64,000 nucleotides of DNA from Mantis religiosa (lineage: Eukaryota; Arthropoda; Insecta; Mantodea; Mantidae). Within the stretch, counting starts at the first letter, position 1. Each line of letters opens with the position of its first letter. Under the pieces are notes generated by a model that was given only the letters and a program-made list of their open reading frames with translations, was not told the DNA's origin and did not search any database. The DNA is taken from positions 112,100,772 through 112,164,771 of the forward strand of contig CM060954.1 in assembly GCA_030765055.1 (NCBI GenBank), given 5' to 3'. Positions 40,398 through 50,151 of the stretch are shown in pieces. The position numbers and the translations under genes are program-made.

Positions 40398-40940
40398 TCA
40401 GAGAGCTGCATAAAATAGTAGATTAACTATAGATTTCTGTACATTGCTGGTACCCTTTTTTGCAAGAAAATTAGTTTTGTCATTACCACTCATTCCACAC
40501 CAAGCTGATATCCAGTGGAAGACTAGTATGTGTTTTTGAAGTGCTGTTAGATGGGTAAGGATTTTCCAACATTCTAAAATTGTTTGGTTTTTTAGTGACA
40601 ACTTAGAAGTAATTGCTATAATTGCCGTCCTGGAATCTGAGAAAATAACTGTTTGATGGAAATGTAAGATCCTATATAAAAGCTTTTGGAGGGCCATTCG
40701 AATTGCCTCAATTTCTCCATTGGAGTTTGTAGTTCCATAACTTAAAGATTTGTAATAGGAAAAAATGGTGACATGTGACTCCAGCCCCTGGTCCATCTTG
40801 GTTTGATATCAATGATCAATCTGCATTCAATTCTGGAAATCTAGTATGGATTGTCTCTAATGCCAATAATTTTAGAACATTATTTGGAGGATCACTTTTC
40901 TTAACTTCTTCTATCATATGGGCCCAAATGACCTTGTTGT
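40398..40940 (-). pseudogene. LINE RNase H fragment
   Basis: Minus-strand frame containing TTNSNGEIEAIRMALQKLL (the catalytic Glu region), VIFSDSRTAIIAI (catalytic Asp region) and HWISAWCGMSGNDKTNFLAKKG, the His/Asp end of RNase H. It aligns with the RNase H of the LINE at 1848-4263. The HCGxxGNExAD motif reads WCGMSGNDKTN, so active-site residues are lost. Confidence 0.8.
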
Positions 40941-40962
40941 CGACGGGCCCTAAAACACCACA

Positions 40963-41050
40963 CACTCACTCACTCACTCACTCACTCACTCACTCACTCA
41001 CTCACTCACTCACTCACTCACTCACTCACTCACTCACTCACTCACTCACT
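40963..41050. repeat. (CACT)n microsatellite
   Basis: About 22 perfect tetranucleotide units. Simple sequence; coding frames across it are spurious. Confidence 0.97.
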
Positions 41051-41439
41051 CTTCTATCATGTGTAAATAATATGTGATGTCTAATGTTTGTGTAGTATTG
41101 ACTTTATATATGAAGTTTTCCTTTGAATTAGAAGGGTCTACATTCTTCTTGATGTCTTGAAAAAATACTTTTAAAAATTTAGAGATGCTTAATGTCTTGA
41201 AGTATAACAGCTTCATGTGTTTTCATTCTTCTGATGAGTGATAATTTGATGTACTGTTTTGTAGTTCAATAAATTAGATTGGAGGAATAAATCAGCACCT
41301 TTTTGTCCCTTTTTTTTTTTTATCTTATTTGAGCACTTTTTCCCTTACTTTTTTCATCTGAAAAATGGATTTACATCCTCTGTGTAGGTCTGGAGCAACT
41401 ATCTTGAAATGACACAATGGTGTGAAAGTGGTGGAAGTA

Positions 41440-41945
41440 GTTTTTGTGAAGTAATGCACTTGATTGATTTGTTATAGTGAGTATACTTCCACCAAAGACC
41501 AGAACTGTTTCCTTGGAATGGAACTGCAACTACTTTCTTTAAATGGCTTTGATTGCGGAGTGTAAATGATGAAAGATTAAGATTCATGTGGAGTGGTGAC
41601 TCATGGGACTTTAAAGTGAAACTAATTGCATCAAATGCCAGAACTGCTTACCTCACAGTGGAAATAGAACTCTGTTCTTGAAACAGATCTTTCTGGGAAA
41701 TACAAGAAGTCAAAGTAGAGGATTGAAGGAAGTTATACATTCAAGATTTTTATAAATGCAATTACTTTCACCAAGGACCAAAACTACTTCATTATGGTTG
41801 AACTGGAACAGCTTTCTTTAAGTGATTCTGACTACAGAATGGAAGTAGTCGAAGTAGGAAATTGACAGCAGGTATTATACACTTGACTAGAGTTTTATAA
41901 ATGGAACTACTGTTACCGAAGGTAAGAACTATTTCATTGTACTAT
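41440..41945. repeat. degenerate ~138-bp tandem repeat, left part
   Basis: Related blocks (ACTACTTTCTT...TTCTGATTG...GGAAGTAG...GGGAGTTATGCAC...TTTTGTAAATGGAACTAC) recur with spacing about 140 bp, with anchor positions near 41529, 41669 and 41808. Array interrupted on the right by transposon sequence and resumed at 44100-44790. Confidence 0.7.
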
Positions 41946-42119
41946 AGGCGCACGTCTTTTTGGGCGCTTGTCTATCGTCCTTATTCGATAGGTTTCACCT
42001 AATTTTGTAAATACAGATGACAACTTTAAAACATGAAATTTGCTATACACACTAACATCTAGTGGCTGATATGCTAAGCTTTCAAACAAACCCTTTCCTT
42101 CTCTGTCCGTAGAGTCCAC

Positions 42120-42540
42120 GTGCACCATTTCATGTTGAGCAATTTTGAGGTTAATTGGCTAACCAGTTTACAAGAACTTAAGAGCAAGATATATGTTGTG
42201 GATGTTATGGCTCTCAAATGGGGATGCACTATTATTCGTTTACCTCTGTATAACTGTGATCTGAATGCAGTTGATCTGGCATGGACAAAAATAAAGAATG
42301 TTTTCAGAGGGCGTAATGTTACTGCATATTTGTTAGCTACAAATCTGGGGAAACTTGCTGTAGAAGTGGCGGATTGGGAAGGATACTACAAGAAGGTCCA
42401 AGAGCTGGAAATGCAATATTAAAGTTGCAATGGTGTAATGAAAAATCTGTTGATGAAATTATCAACATATCAGAGGGTATCAGCAATAAAAGTGATGCAC
42501 TGGAATTGGAAATCAAAGAATCACAGTCAAACTGTATAAT
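42120..42540 (+). pseudogene. IS630/Tc1-like DDE transposase fragment
   Basis: Codons 42166-42330 read VVDVMALKWGCTIIRLPLYN, then CDLNAVDLAWTKIKN. This matches the end of an insect DDE_3-type transposase whose catalytic Glu lies in LNPIELVW; here it is Asp (LNAVDLAW). The upstream catalytic part is missing. Bounded on the right by the Tigger insertion at 42553. Confidence 0.65.
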
Positions 42541-42696
42541 ACATTCATAATACAGTAAAACTTGCCTAAAATGGACCCCTTATATGTCAGAGACCTGGAA
42601 AAATGGAAAATAAATTTCAGAATGGAGCTATTTCCTATGTAACATATTTTAAGCCGGAAAACTGCCTAACGTGAAACGGAAAATTTTTGGGAACTG

Positions 42697-42887
42697 AAGA
42701 TAAATGTTGTCTTCCAGGCTTGTGGGCCGCAGTCTAGAAGTTCTTGAGTGAACCGACGTTTCGCCAGGAACTGTGCCTAGCATCATCAGGGTGTTGATCC
42801 GTCTGCTGTGGAAGTCAGAAGTCGACAACAAGCCTGGAAAACAACATTTATCTTCAAGATGCCGGCCATGTAAGACTTAGCTTATAT
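42697..42887 (-). mobile_element. 191-bp PLE-derived foldback with hammerhead in the loop, 14-bp target duplication
   Basis: Arms 42695-42722 and 42828-42856 are inverted repeats (AAGATAAATGTTGT...CCAGGCTTGT) with one mismatch. Between them lies ~105 bp of unique sequence holding a full hammerhead motif on the minus strand. The right arm alone is followed by a ~31-nt tail (42857-42887). ATTTTTGGGAACTG flanks the unit at 42683-42696 and 42888-42901. Inserted in the Tigger element, so younger than it. No coding capacity. Confidence 0.82.
42748..42796 (-). ncRNA. hammerhead ribozyme motif, intact core
   Basis: Minus strand: CTGATGA (42789-42783), one extra T, stem II GCTAGG/CCTGGC with seven-base loop CACAGTT, then GAAAC (42762-42758) and GTC (42757-42755). 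All core bases conserved; stem II six pairs with one G-U wobble. Sits in the loop of a ~28-bp inverted repeat. Confidence 0.75.
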
Positions 42888-43183
42888 ATTTTTGGGAACT
42901 GTTTGCTTAATTAACCTGATTAAAACAACTTCTTTATGTGTAAAGGGTTACAACATACATATTTTAAAAAGTGCAATAATTTTGAGGGTGACGACTGTGC
43001 TTGTGCCGAAGTTCCATGTACCATAAAGTCAAACTGTAATCCTTCGAGGAAAAAGGAAAACAAACCATTAGCTCTCTCAACTCTCTTCCAGTACACATGG
43101 TAAGGGTACAATTATTTGCAGTGCATCCACTCTGTTTCATTGTTACAAGTGATCAAGTATGAGTTAAAGAAAACTGAACTCGG

Positions 43184-43675
43184 GTGATTTTTAAAAAACA
43201 TAGTTTGTGTGTTTACGAATTCTGTAAATTGAATTCTGAACATAAGACATCATTGGATGAAAAAGAGAGCAAACGTCCAGCTAAAGAATTAACTGTGTTA
43301 TTTAAAGTGGGAAAATCTCAGATTTATGAGATTTTGAAAAAATACAAATTAAAGACGAGTGGTTTAAGTGATCAGCAGGGCTTGTGAAACGCATCACAAA
43401 ATCTACAGAGTATGGCAATCTAAATCGTGCTGTGCTCGAATTGTTTGTTAGTGTGCATGCTAAAGGAGTTCGGATTTCTGTATCACTGCTTCAGACTCAA
43501 GATGGCAAGAAAATTAGGCAAAGACCATTTCAGAGCTTTCAATGGATGTCTCGAGAGTTTTAAACATCTCCATAACATTGTTTTGAATGCTATGTGTGGT
43601 AAAGCAAATGATGTTACTATGCAGACAGTTACAGATTGGAAAGGGAAAATTGAAAACAAAGAAACTAGGCAATAA
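43184..43675 (+). pseudogene. Tigger transposase N-terminal DNA-binding domains, frameshifted
   Basis: The first frame gives ESKRPAKELTVLFKVGKSQI and YEILKKYK, the first helix-turn-helix. A frame change near 43390 leads to LNRAVLELFVSVHAKGVRIS, and another frame change gives DHFRAFNGCLESFKHLHNIV, the CENP-B-type second domain. The DDE domain that should follow is deleted. Confidence 0.8.
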
Positions 43676-44099
43676 ATTACAATTATTATATGTAAGTTAA
43701 AAATATAGTATATAATACAAATCAGCCTATTATTATTTACACTTAATTCTATATTATTCCTTCGCTGTAAACCTGTGTGACTATTTCGTAATTTCTCTGT
43801 ATTCAAACAAAACCCTCTAAGATGGAAACCAGTGTAAATCAAAAATAAATGCCAGTATTATCACCAATTCCATTTTAGAGAGGTTTTACTGTATTTGTTT
43901 TCTACTTTTATGTATTTATAATATAGTAAGTACCTATATAAACATACAGATTTTCGGATTGAGTTCAATTTATTGTTTGTCCATGCATCTCATACTTGCA
44001 GTGCATATCTCTGCTTATCTTACACAGGATTTTGCGGAATTGTGCTTTTCTGGTTGATTGCACTGCAGAAACCTGGGCATGTTAGTTCTCTCTTCTCCC

Positions 44100-44790
44100 C
44101 TGTCTGCACTACACTGTCTACTAGCACCCAAGAAAACGTGCATGAATAGTACACAATCTTAAAATTCTTTCTGTAAGAATTATGTTTGAGAAATAGCAGT
44201 GGCCATAGTGGAAGTTTAATAGCAGAGGTGCACTTAATAAGATTTTTGTAAATGGAACTGCTTCCAACAAAGACCACAACTATCTGCTTGGTGAAGAACT
44301 GGAACTACTTTCTTGTAACATTTGTGATTGTTGACAATTCTGATGTGAAAAAAGTCGATGTGGAAAGTTGATGGGAGTTTCTTTCTAAATCGAACTGCTT
44401 GCTACAAACTCCAGACGCATTTCTTTGGTCACAAACTGGAACTACTTTCTTGTAATGATTCTGATTGTGGCATGGAAGTAGTTCAACCACATTCCGTTGG
44501 GAGTATCATGGGATGAGAATTTTGTAAATTGAACTATTTAAAAGAAGACTAGACCTACTTGCTCAGTCATGACATTTAACTACGTTCTTGTAAGAATTCT
44601 GATTGGGGAATGGCAGTGGTGAAGTAGAACATCAGTAGGAGAGTTGCACTGGACTAAAGTTTTGTAAATGGAACTATTTCATTATACATGAACTGGAAAT
44701 TCTTTCCTGTAACAATTCTGATTGAGGAGCAGCTGTGGTTGAAGCTGAAGGTTGATGGGAGAGATGCACACCAGATTGCCTGGTGTGCAT
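44100..44790. repeat. degenerate ~138-bp tandem repeat, right part
   Basis: Continuation of the array at 41440-41945, with anchor blocks near 44162, 44304, 44441, 44579 and 44698 (spacings 142, 137, 138, 119). Monomers are perhaps 70-80% alike by eye. The coding-like minus frames in it (44305-44490) follow from the repeat. Confidence 0.7.
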
Positions 44791-45480
44791 CTCAATATAT
44801 TTATATTTATCCCAATAAATATTCCATTGAATAATTACAAGTAAAAATTTGTAATGTCCATTTTGTTATTTATTCAGCTTTTTTAGAAACAAAAAAAAAA
44901 AAAAAAAGGTTTTGTTTGAAACTTATTTTATTCAACAGAAATATAAGAAGATAATAGTTACTTGCAAGTTGAGTAATCTGTTTCTGACAGTTTTTGTAGT
45001 AATTTTTATAACATGACACAGGGTTTTTTAAATACTCTTTTAAAAGATATTCCATACCCAATTTTGCAGACTTAATGGCTGTAATACTTGACAATATTGC
45101 AAAAAGGTCCAGGTGGTTTATGCTCTGAACTGGCTTCAGTGCATTAAAAAAAAAAAAAAAAAAGCAATTGTATCTCATTCCTCTCCTTTACTTAAAGTGT
45201 TGTTCGGCCAGATAACAAGCAATATGCATTGGCCTGTAGTGTAAAATGAAAAGAATTCTTTCAAGATTCAATGAGTGCCTAGTGATACAATTGTATTATC
45301 TCAGAAAGATATTTGATTGGTTACATTACAGATTATCAGTTGTAAAATGTCTTTAAATTTAATTGTGAAATAGCTGATAAAAATATCCATAAGTTGTGAG
45401 TTTGGTTTGCAAAATGCATCATTGGTATGTTAGATGAAATTATAACAAGGAGAAATTAAAATGTAACATTTGTTTGTTTA
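44791..45480. other. no gene seen; two A-runs
   Basis: A-runs at about 44890-44907 and 45147-45163; no SINE head found. No coding features. Confidence 0.4.
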
Positions 45481-46010
45481 CTTATGTCAGGGCGAGAAGA
45501 ATTTGCCTGGGCAAGGACAGGAGTTAGAAATTTGAAAGGTATTAGATATGAAAAGGATACAGGGAAATGCCCAATGTGTGGAGAAGGGGATACAGATTGA
45601 CATAGTATACTTTATTGCAAACAAACAAAGATATGGAGAGAACAAATTTGGCAACAAAAGTGGGGCCGTTTTAGGGATGGGGGAGAGGTATTAATAATAA
45701 ATAAAATGCTATTGTAAAAGGAGAAAAGAATGTAAGAAATATAGGTGAATATCTGGGGAAGGTTAGAGAGAAATGGTTAAGGGCTGGAAAACTAGAACGA
45801 GGGATACAAGGGAGAGGAGGGTCATCAATACATGGAAAACCAGGGGTTATGTGTATTGAGACCGAGACTCGAGGCAAGCAGGTAGGAAGGGTATGTTAGA
45901 TGTGAATAAGTTATATTGTTATGGTGTGAAAGAAATGTTAAAAATGTCAATATATCAATGAAATTGTATGTAGAGGAAAGATGAGAAAATAAATAAAAAA
46001 TTTTTTGCTT
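45481..46010 (+). pseudogene. LINE C-terminal fragment with Cys/His knuckle
   Basis: Codons near 45490-45640 read EFAWARTGVRNLKG, then KCPMCGEGDTD, a stop, HSILYCKQTKIWREQIW. This is the CxxC...H...C knuckle ending RNase H-type LINEs. Stops follow. Related to the piece at 5745-6010. Confidence 0.6.
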
Positions 46011-46946
46011 ATGAGACATGCCTTTGTGAAATTGAAATGTGTTTACGTGTTATCTCCAACTGGTTTCAAATGTGAAAGGGACACTTCTGCTATCATTGGT
46101 CAACCTTGCAATGTTGCCAGCATATCTGTTTTAAGTTTAAAAATACTGAAGGATCTTTGAAAACAAAAATTTAACTTATAAAATGTGTTTCAAATCAAGA
46201 TCTCTAATTTGTTTAAGTTAATGTAACAAATTTTCTTCCACCCAATACATCACTGGAATTGTCTCCATTCGCAATTGAAGAGCATAATGTAGGTTCATTT
46301 TGGCATTCTATTGAACGTTAATGTCCTAAATGCATCAATAAATATCTGTGATATTTTAGAACTGATCATTGTACTAATAAAATAAAAGTAAATATTTATG
46401 AGTAAGTACTTATTTAATTTAAAATAAAGAATTTTCCATGTCATATCCATTTCTGATTACCTTCAACTTTACAGTGTAGTAGACTAACTTCAGATGGCAT
46501 GCAGTTGAATTACTTGCTGGAGTAGTTTAGCTAATTTTGAGAAGCTATGTACTGTATTATAATATAATAATAATTTATTTTCATCCATAATAACACTTAC
46601 ATGTTGTTGGATACATCAAAATAAACACTTATATACATTTAATTACAATTTGTCCAGTCTATACAAGCATTTTTGTATTAGAAACTTGTTTAGTTCATTT
46701 TTAAATAATTTACCTTTTTTTGTTTTTATTGAATTTGGTAGTTTATTAAATAATAATTTTCCCATTATTAAGGGATCTTTATCTGTTGACTTCTTATTTA
46801 AAGTTATTCTGTGGTGTGTGTTTGGAGGAATTTAGTAACAGTGACGTCAAAATTAATATAAAAATTATTTGTGGTTGGTTTATTGACACTCGTCACTTTT
46901 TCATATATTTATGAGAGACTAGTTTCAAAGGCCCTGGCCTCCATTT

Positions 46947-47654
46947 TCAATCTCTTTCCAACTGGCATATGTTGTTATCTGCTCTCTCTGGTGGTGGAAC
47001 TATGAACTTTTTTGTCAAATTATCTACTGGCGGGATTTCAAAGTTCATTACGCGATCCTTATTTTTCCAGATGAATATGTTCTCCCATGTTGTCAATCTA
47101 TTTTGGTTTATCACTCCTTTTAATAATTTTGGATTTGGATCAATGTCATGGTTTTCATTCCAAAAATGAAATGCTACTGCTGACTTGTCTTCTTGTTTCA
47201 ATCTGATGTTTCTAAAGTGTTCTTTGACTCTGGTTTTTAAATTTCTTTTTGTTTGACCTATGTAGCATTTTTCACAATTCTTACAATTTATTTGGTATAT
47301 TCCAGATTTGTTACCTGAAGGAATTTCATCTTTTGTTTTTGAATTTAGTAATTTTAAAATTGAGTGTCTATTAGTAGGTGCCAAGATGATATTTTGTTCC
47401 TTGAATATCTTTTTAAATTTATTAAATGTTTTTGGATGATATGTGAATGAACTGAATATGCTGTTGCTTTCTTTTTCTTTAATAAATGTGGTTGCTTCCT
47501 TAATGGTTTTCTTTAGTTTAGATTTTCTAATTTTCTTCAACACCAAACTTTTGTTGTATCCGTTTTCTTCTGCTATGTGTATTATTGCTTTTTGTTCCTT
47601 GACATACCCATGGAAAAAGAAGAATATGTCAAGGAACAAAAAGCAATAATACAC
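46947..47654 (-). CDS. PLE-B GIY-YIG endonuclease region, left arm, open frame
   Basis: A 235-codon frame that starts beyond the palindrome centre. After the centre it encodes HIAEENGYNKSLVLKKIRKS (RT thumb side), FSSFTYHPKTFNKFKKIFKE, then the nuclease: SGIYQINCKNCEKCYIGQTK with GIY and YIG, Arg and His in KTRVKEHFRNIR, and KSAVAFHFWNENHDI. The CCHH-like cysteines C-x2-C before YIG are typical of PLE nucleases. The domain looks intact, but the RT needed for mobility is absent. Confidence 0.85.
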   Translation of the reverse strand: MYYCFLFLDIFFFFHGYVKEQKAIIHIAEENGYNKSLVLKKIRKSKLKKTIKEATTFIKEKESNSIFSSFTYHPKTFNKFKKIFKEQNIILAPTNRHSILKLLNSKTKDEIPSGNKSGIYQINCKNCEKCYIGQTKRNLKTRVKEHFRNIRLKQEDKSAVAFHFWNENHDIDPNPKLLKGVINQNRLTTWENIFIWKNKDRVMNFEIPPVDNLTKKFIVPPPERADNNICQLERD

Positions 47655-48284
47655 ATAGCAGAAGAAAACGGATACAACAAAAGTTTGGTGTTGAAGAAAA
47701 TTAGAAAATCTAAACTAAAGAAAACCATTAAGGAAGCAACCACATTTATTAAAGAAAAAGAAAGCAACAGCATATTCAGTTCATTCACATATCATCCAAA
47801 AACATTTAAATAATTTAAAAAGATATTCAAGGAACAAAATATCATCTTGGCACCTACTAATAGACACTCAATTTTAAAATTACTAAATTCAAAAACAAAA
47901 GATGAAATTCCTTCAGGTAACAAATCTGGAATATACCAAATAAATTGTAAGAATTGTGAAAAATGCTACATAGGTCAAACAAAAAGAAATTTAAAAACCA
48001 GAGTCAAAGAACACTTTAGAAACATCAGATTGAAACAAGAAGACAAGTCAGCAGTAGCATTTCATTTTTGGAATGAAAACCATGACATTGATCCAAATCC
48101 AAAATTATTAAAAGGAGTGATAAACCAAAATAGATTGACAACATGGGAGAACATATTCATCTGGAAAAATAAGGATCGCGCAATGAACTTTGAAATCCCG
48201 CCAGTAGATAATTTGACAAAAAAGTTCATAGTTCCACCACCAGAGAGAGCAGATAACAACATATGCCAGTTGGGAAGAGATTGA
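47577..48284 (+). pseudogene. PLE-B GIY-YIG endonuclease region, right arm, one stop
   Basis: Mirror copy of the left-arm frame with the same coordinates after reflection. A stop codon at 47811-47813 (after HPKTFK) splits it, and a few substitutions (Val/Ala before MNFEIPP; Glu/Gly near the end) separate the arms. The nuclease motifs themselves, at 47925-48040, are intact. Confidence 0.88.
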
Positions 48285-48316
48285 AAATGGAGGCCAGGGC
48301 CTTTGAAACTAGTCTC
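48278..48316 (+). ncRNA. degenerate hammerhead-like motif of PLE-B (mirror at 46915-46953)
   Basis: TTGAAAA (48281-48287), extra T, GGAGGC (48289-48294), loop CAGG, GCCTTT (48299-48304), GAAAC (48305-48309), TAGTC. Architecture identical to the intact motifs, but core C3 is U and G8 is A. The same changes occur in the other PLE-B copies. Confidence 0.45.
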
Positions 48317-48884
48317 TCATAAATATATGAAAAAGTAAGTGACGAGTGTCAATAAACCAACCACAAATAATTTTTATATTATTCTGTGGTAATTATTTTG
48401 TGTCCTTGTTTCGTGTTTGTGACAATGTTTATTTAAGTTACCCATTTCATCCTTGCTAATTACAAACATTATTACTTTAAAAACGTATAGAGATACTACT
48501 GTTAGGATTTTGATTTCTACAAAAACATTTCTACATGATTCTCTTCTATTTACCTTATATATACATCTTATACATTTCTTCTGCAATCTGTTCATGTTAG
48601 TCATACAAGTGCTGTCCCATATCTCAACTGCATATTGTAGATGTGAATGTATTATTCCTTAATAAGTTAATGTATTATTCCTTAATAAGTTAGTTTCAGA
48701 TATTCAGAATTTAGGTATTTTGCTAGGTTCCTTAATAAATTAGGTCCTCCACAGTGAATGACCAAAGTGTAATATTTCTGAAAGTAGTGTCCAAATAAGG
48801 ATGCAATTGAAATAAATTCATCCTTCAGTAGCAGCTGTCTCAGAATACCACAGGACTGTTTCAAATCAATATAATACAAAAGGG

Positions 48885-49330
48885 TATTTTTTATTTATTT
48901 ATTGTTATCTGAAAAGGTTCCCAGAGCCATAGCTCATGCTAGGGAACAGTACAAAAATATATAAAATGATGGCAAACAGCCCTTAACAATACTTACATTA
49001 CATTTTCATAGTAGGAATGAATTACCGTACAAGAATAACATATATGAAACATCCAAAGATACAGACATTCACTATAACTCAAGAAATAATAGTAACAAAG
49101 AACTTAACAGAAAAATAGAAGCTACAGATTCTATGGGACATTAATCCATATTACTTTTTAAACAGTTCAGCTTTCAAACCAGCTATAAATGTGTAACACT
49201 TTATCAGCTATCAATATATGCCTTCAGTAAATTTTCAGCAACTTTCCTTTTAAAACCTTTTATGTTCCTGCAGCCTTTCAGTTCCAGTGGCAGCGCATTA
49301 TATGAAGAAAGTTCCTTGGTAGTATAGAGT
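48885..49330 (-). pseudogene. LINE C-terminus and 3' UTR with (TTTA)n-type tail
   Basis: Minus-strand codons near 49318-49205 read ELSSYNALPLELKGCRN, then FKRKVAENLLKAYID and stop, the typical end of a CR1/Jockey-type RT (xxNxLPxxLxxxxxxxxFKxxL). The UTR runs to a TAAATAAATAAA-like tail at about 48888-48905. Confidence 0.6.
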
Positions 49331-49844
49331 GGAATAAAAGTAATGCACCCCACTTATTTCTTATATATTTTTTCTTGTTGCAAGTAATGCTAATTATTTA
49401 AACTGACCATTTAGTCCAATTAACTCTGAAACAGTTCTATTTTATAATTTTAGCATTACAACATATTGAACGTATACAACTTAGTATATGTATAGAAAAA
49501 ATACATAACAGAAAATCTTACTACTTACTCTTAATACATTTCAACTGTTGTCCATATGTGAATCCATTACACTGAACTCCCAGGTTATTTGTATAATGGG
49601 CATCTAATCTTTTAGTTTTTGTTATTATAATTTTTCCTTGTTTTTCTTAACTGCCCTAAACCATTTCTTTCATACTGTTCCTAAATACTGTCCAATCCTT
49701 TTTGTACCTCTGTGTGTTTCAATTCTTTACCCAGTTGTATTCCAGTAAACAATTAAGTGTTCCCTCTGGCACCTTGCACATAACATACCTTTCATTATTA
49801 AATTTTAGATGAGTCGTATTTTTTACACATCTGCTTCACTTTCG
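49331..49844. other. no gene seen
   Basis: AT-rich spacer between the LINE tail and the next PLE. No features recognised. Confidence 0.4.
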
Positions 49845-49855
49845 TACCTATTTTG

Positions 49856-49895
49856 AGGACATGTTTCGCAAATCTTCGTTTGCATCTATGGCTCT
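49856..49895 (-). ncRNA. hammerhead-like relic of PLE-A copy 2
   Basis: Stem II GCAAA/TTTGC (49884-49880 with 49873-49869), GAAAC (49868-49864) and ATGTCC are preserved, but where CTGATGA is expected the sequence reads CCATAGA. The core is therefore mutated while the rest of the fold remains. Confidence 0.45.
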
Positions 49896-50151
49896 TGTGC
49901 GACTGAAGCTAGATCCAGCGGTATGGGTAATTCTGGGATTGTTGCTGCCATCTGTTGATTTAGTGATGAACTGAAATGTGGGATTCTCTTCTAGCGGGAT
50001 TTCAAAGTTCATTAGTTGGTTTTTATGTTTTTCTATGTATATCCTCTCCCATATGACGAGTTCACTATGTTTTTGTACGTATTTTAGTAATTCTGTGCTA
50101 TCTTCAATTTCATGATTTTCAGACCAGAAATGAGCTGCTATTGCGGACTTA

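Larger units (their letters stand above)
42553..43891 (+). mobile_element. Tigger/pogo-type DNA transposon
   Basis: Terminal repeats CAGTAAAACTTGCCTAAAAT at 42553-42572 and the inverted counterpart at 43872-43891 (CAGTAAAACCTCTCTAAAAT on the minus strand), with TA at 42551-42552 and 43892-43893. It encodes the N-terminal DNA-binding part of a CENP-B-like transposase (43184-43675) and carries the 191-bp PLE foldback at 42697-42887. The catalytic domain is missing. Confidence 0.9.
46816..48378. mobile_element. PLE-B head-to-head inverted dimer (large palindrome)
   Basis: Arms 46854-47606 and 47625-48377 are 753-bp reverse complements without any net indel (position x matches 95231-x), separated by an 18-nt spacer. 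Both ends are PLE 3' ends pointing outward; only the left arm carries the family tail (46816-46853). TTATTCTGTGGT is duplicated at 46804-46815 and 48379-48390, showing a single insertion event of the whole palindrome. Each arm begins in the RT thumb, includes the complete GIY-YIG domain and the hammerhead-like block, and lacks the RT palm. Confidence 0.95.
46560..48880 (-). mobile_element. Jockey/CR1-like LINE, 3' part, split by the PLE-B dimer
   Basis: Right flank (48880-48391, minus) carries degenerate RT thumb sequence (CGILRQL, FGHYFQKY) and MNRLQKKCIRCIYKVNRRES. Left flank (46803-46560, minus) continues with KKSTDKDPLIMGKLLFNKLP and IQKCLYRLDKL before a stop, then an untranslated end. 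Removing 46816-48390 (the PLE plus one duplication copy) joins NNYHRI to the next codons in frame, so the PLE interrupted a then-continuous LINE frame. Confidence 0.85.

Noticed and set aside
40398..40796. Host RNase H1 gene
   Set aside because: The sequence matches LINE-type RNase H, is truncated and has altered active-site residues.
40963..41050. CRISPR-like or regulatory repeat array
   Set aside because: Simple CACT tetranucleotide repeat without spacers, in a eukaryotic context.
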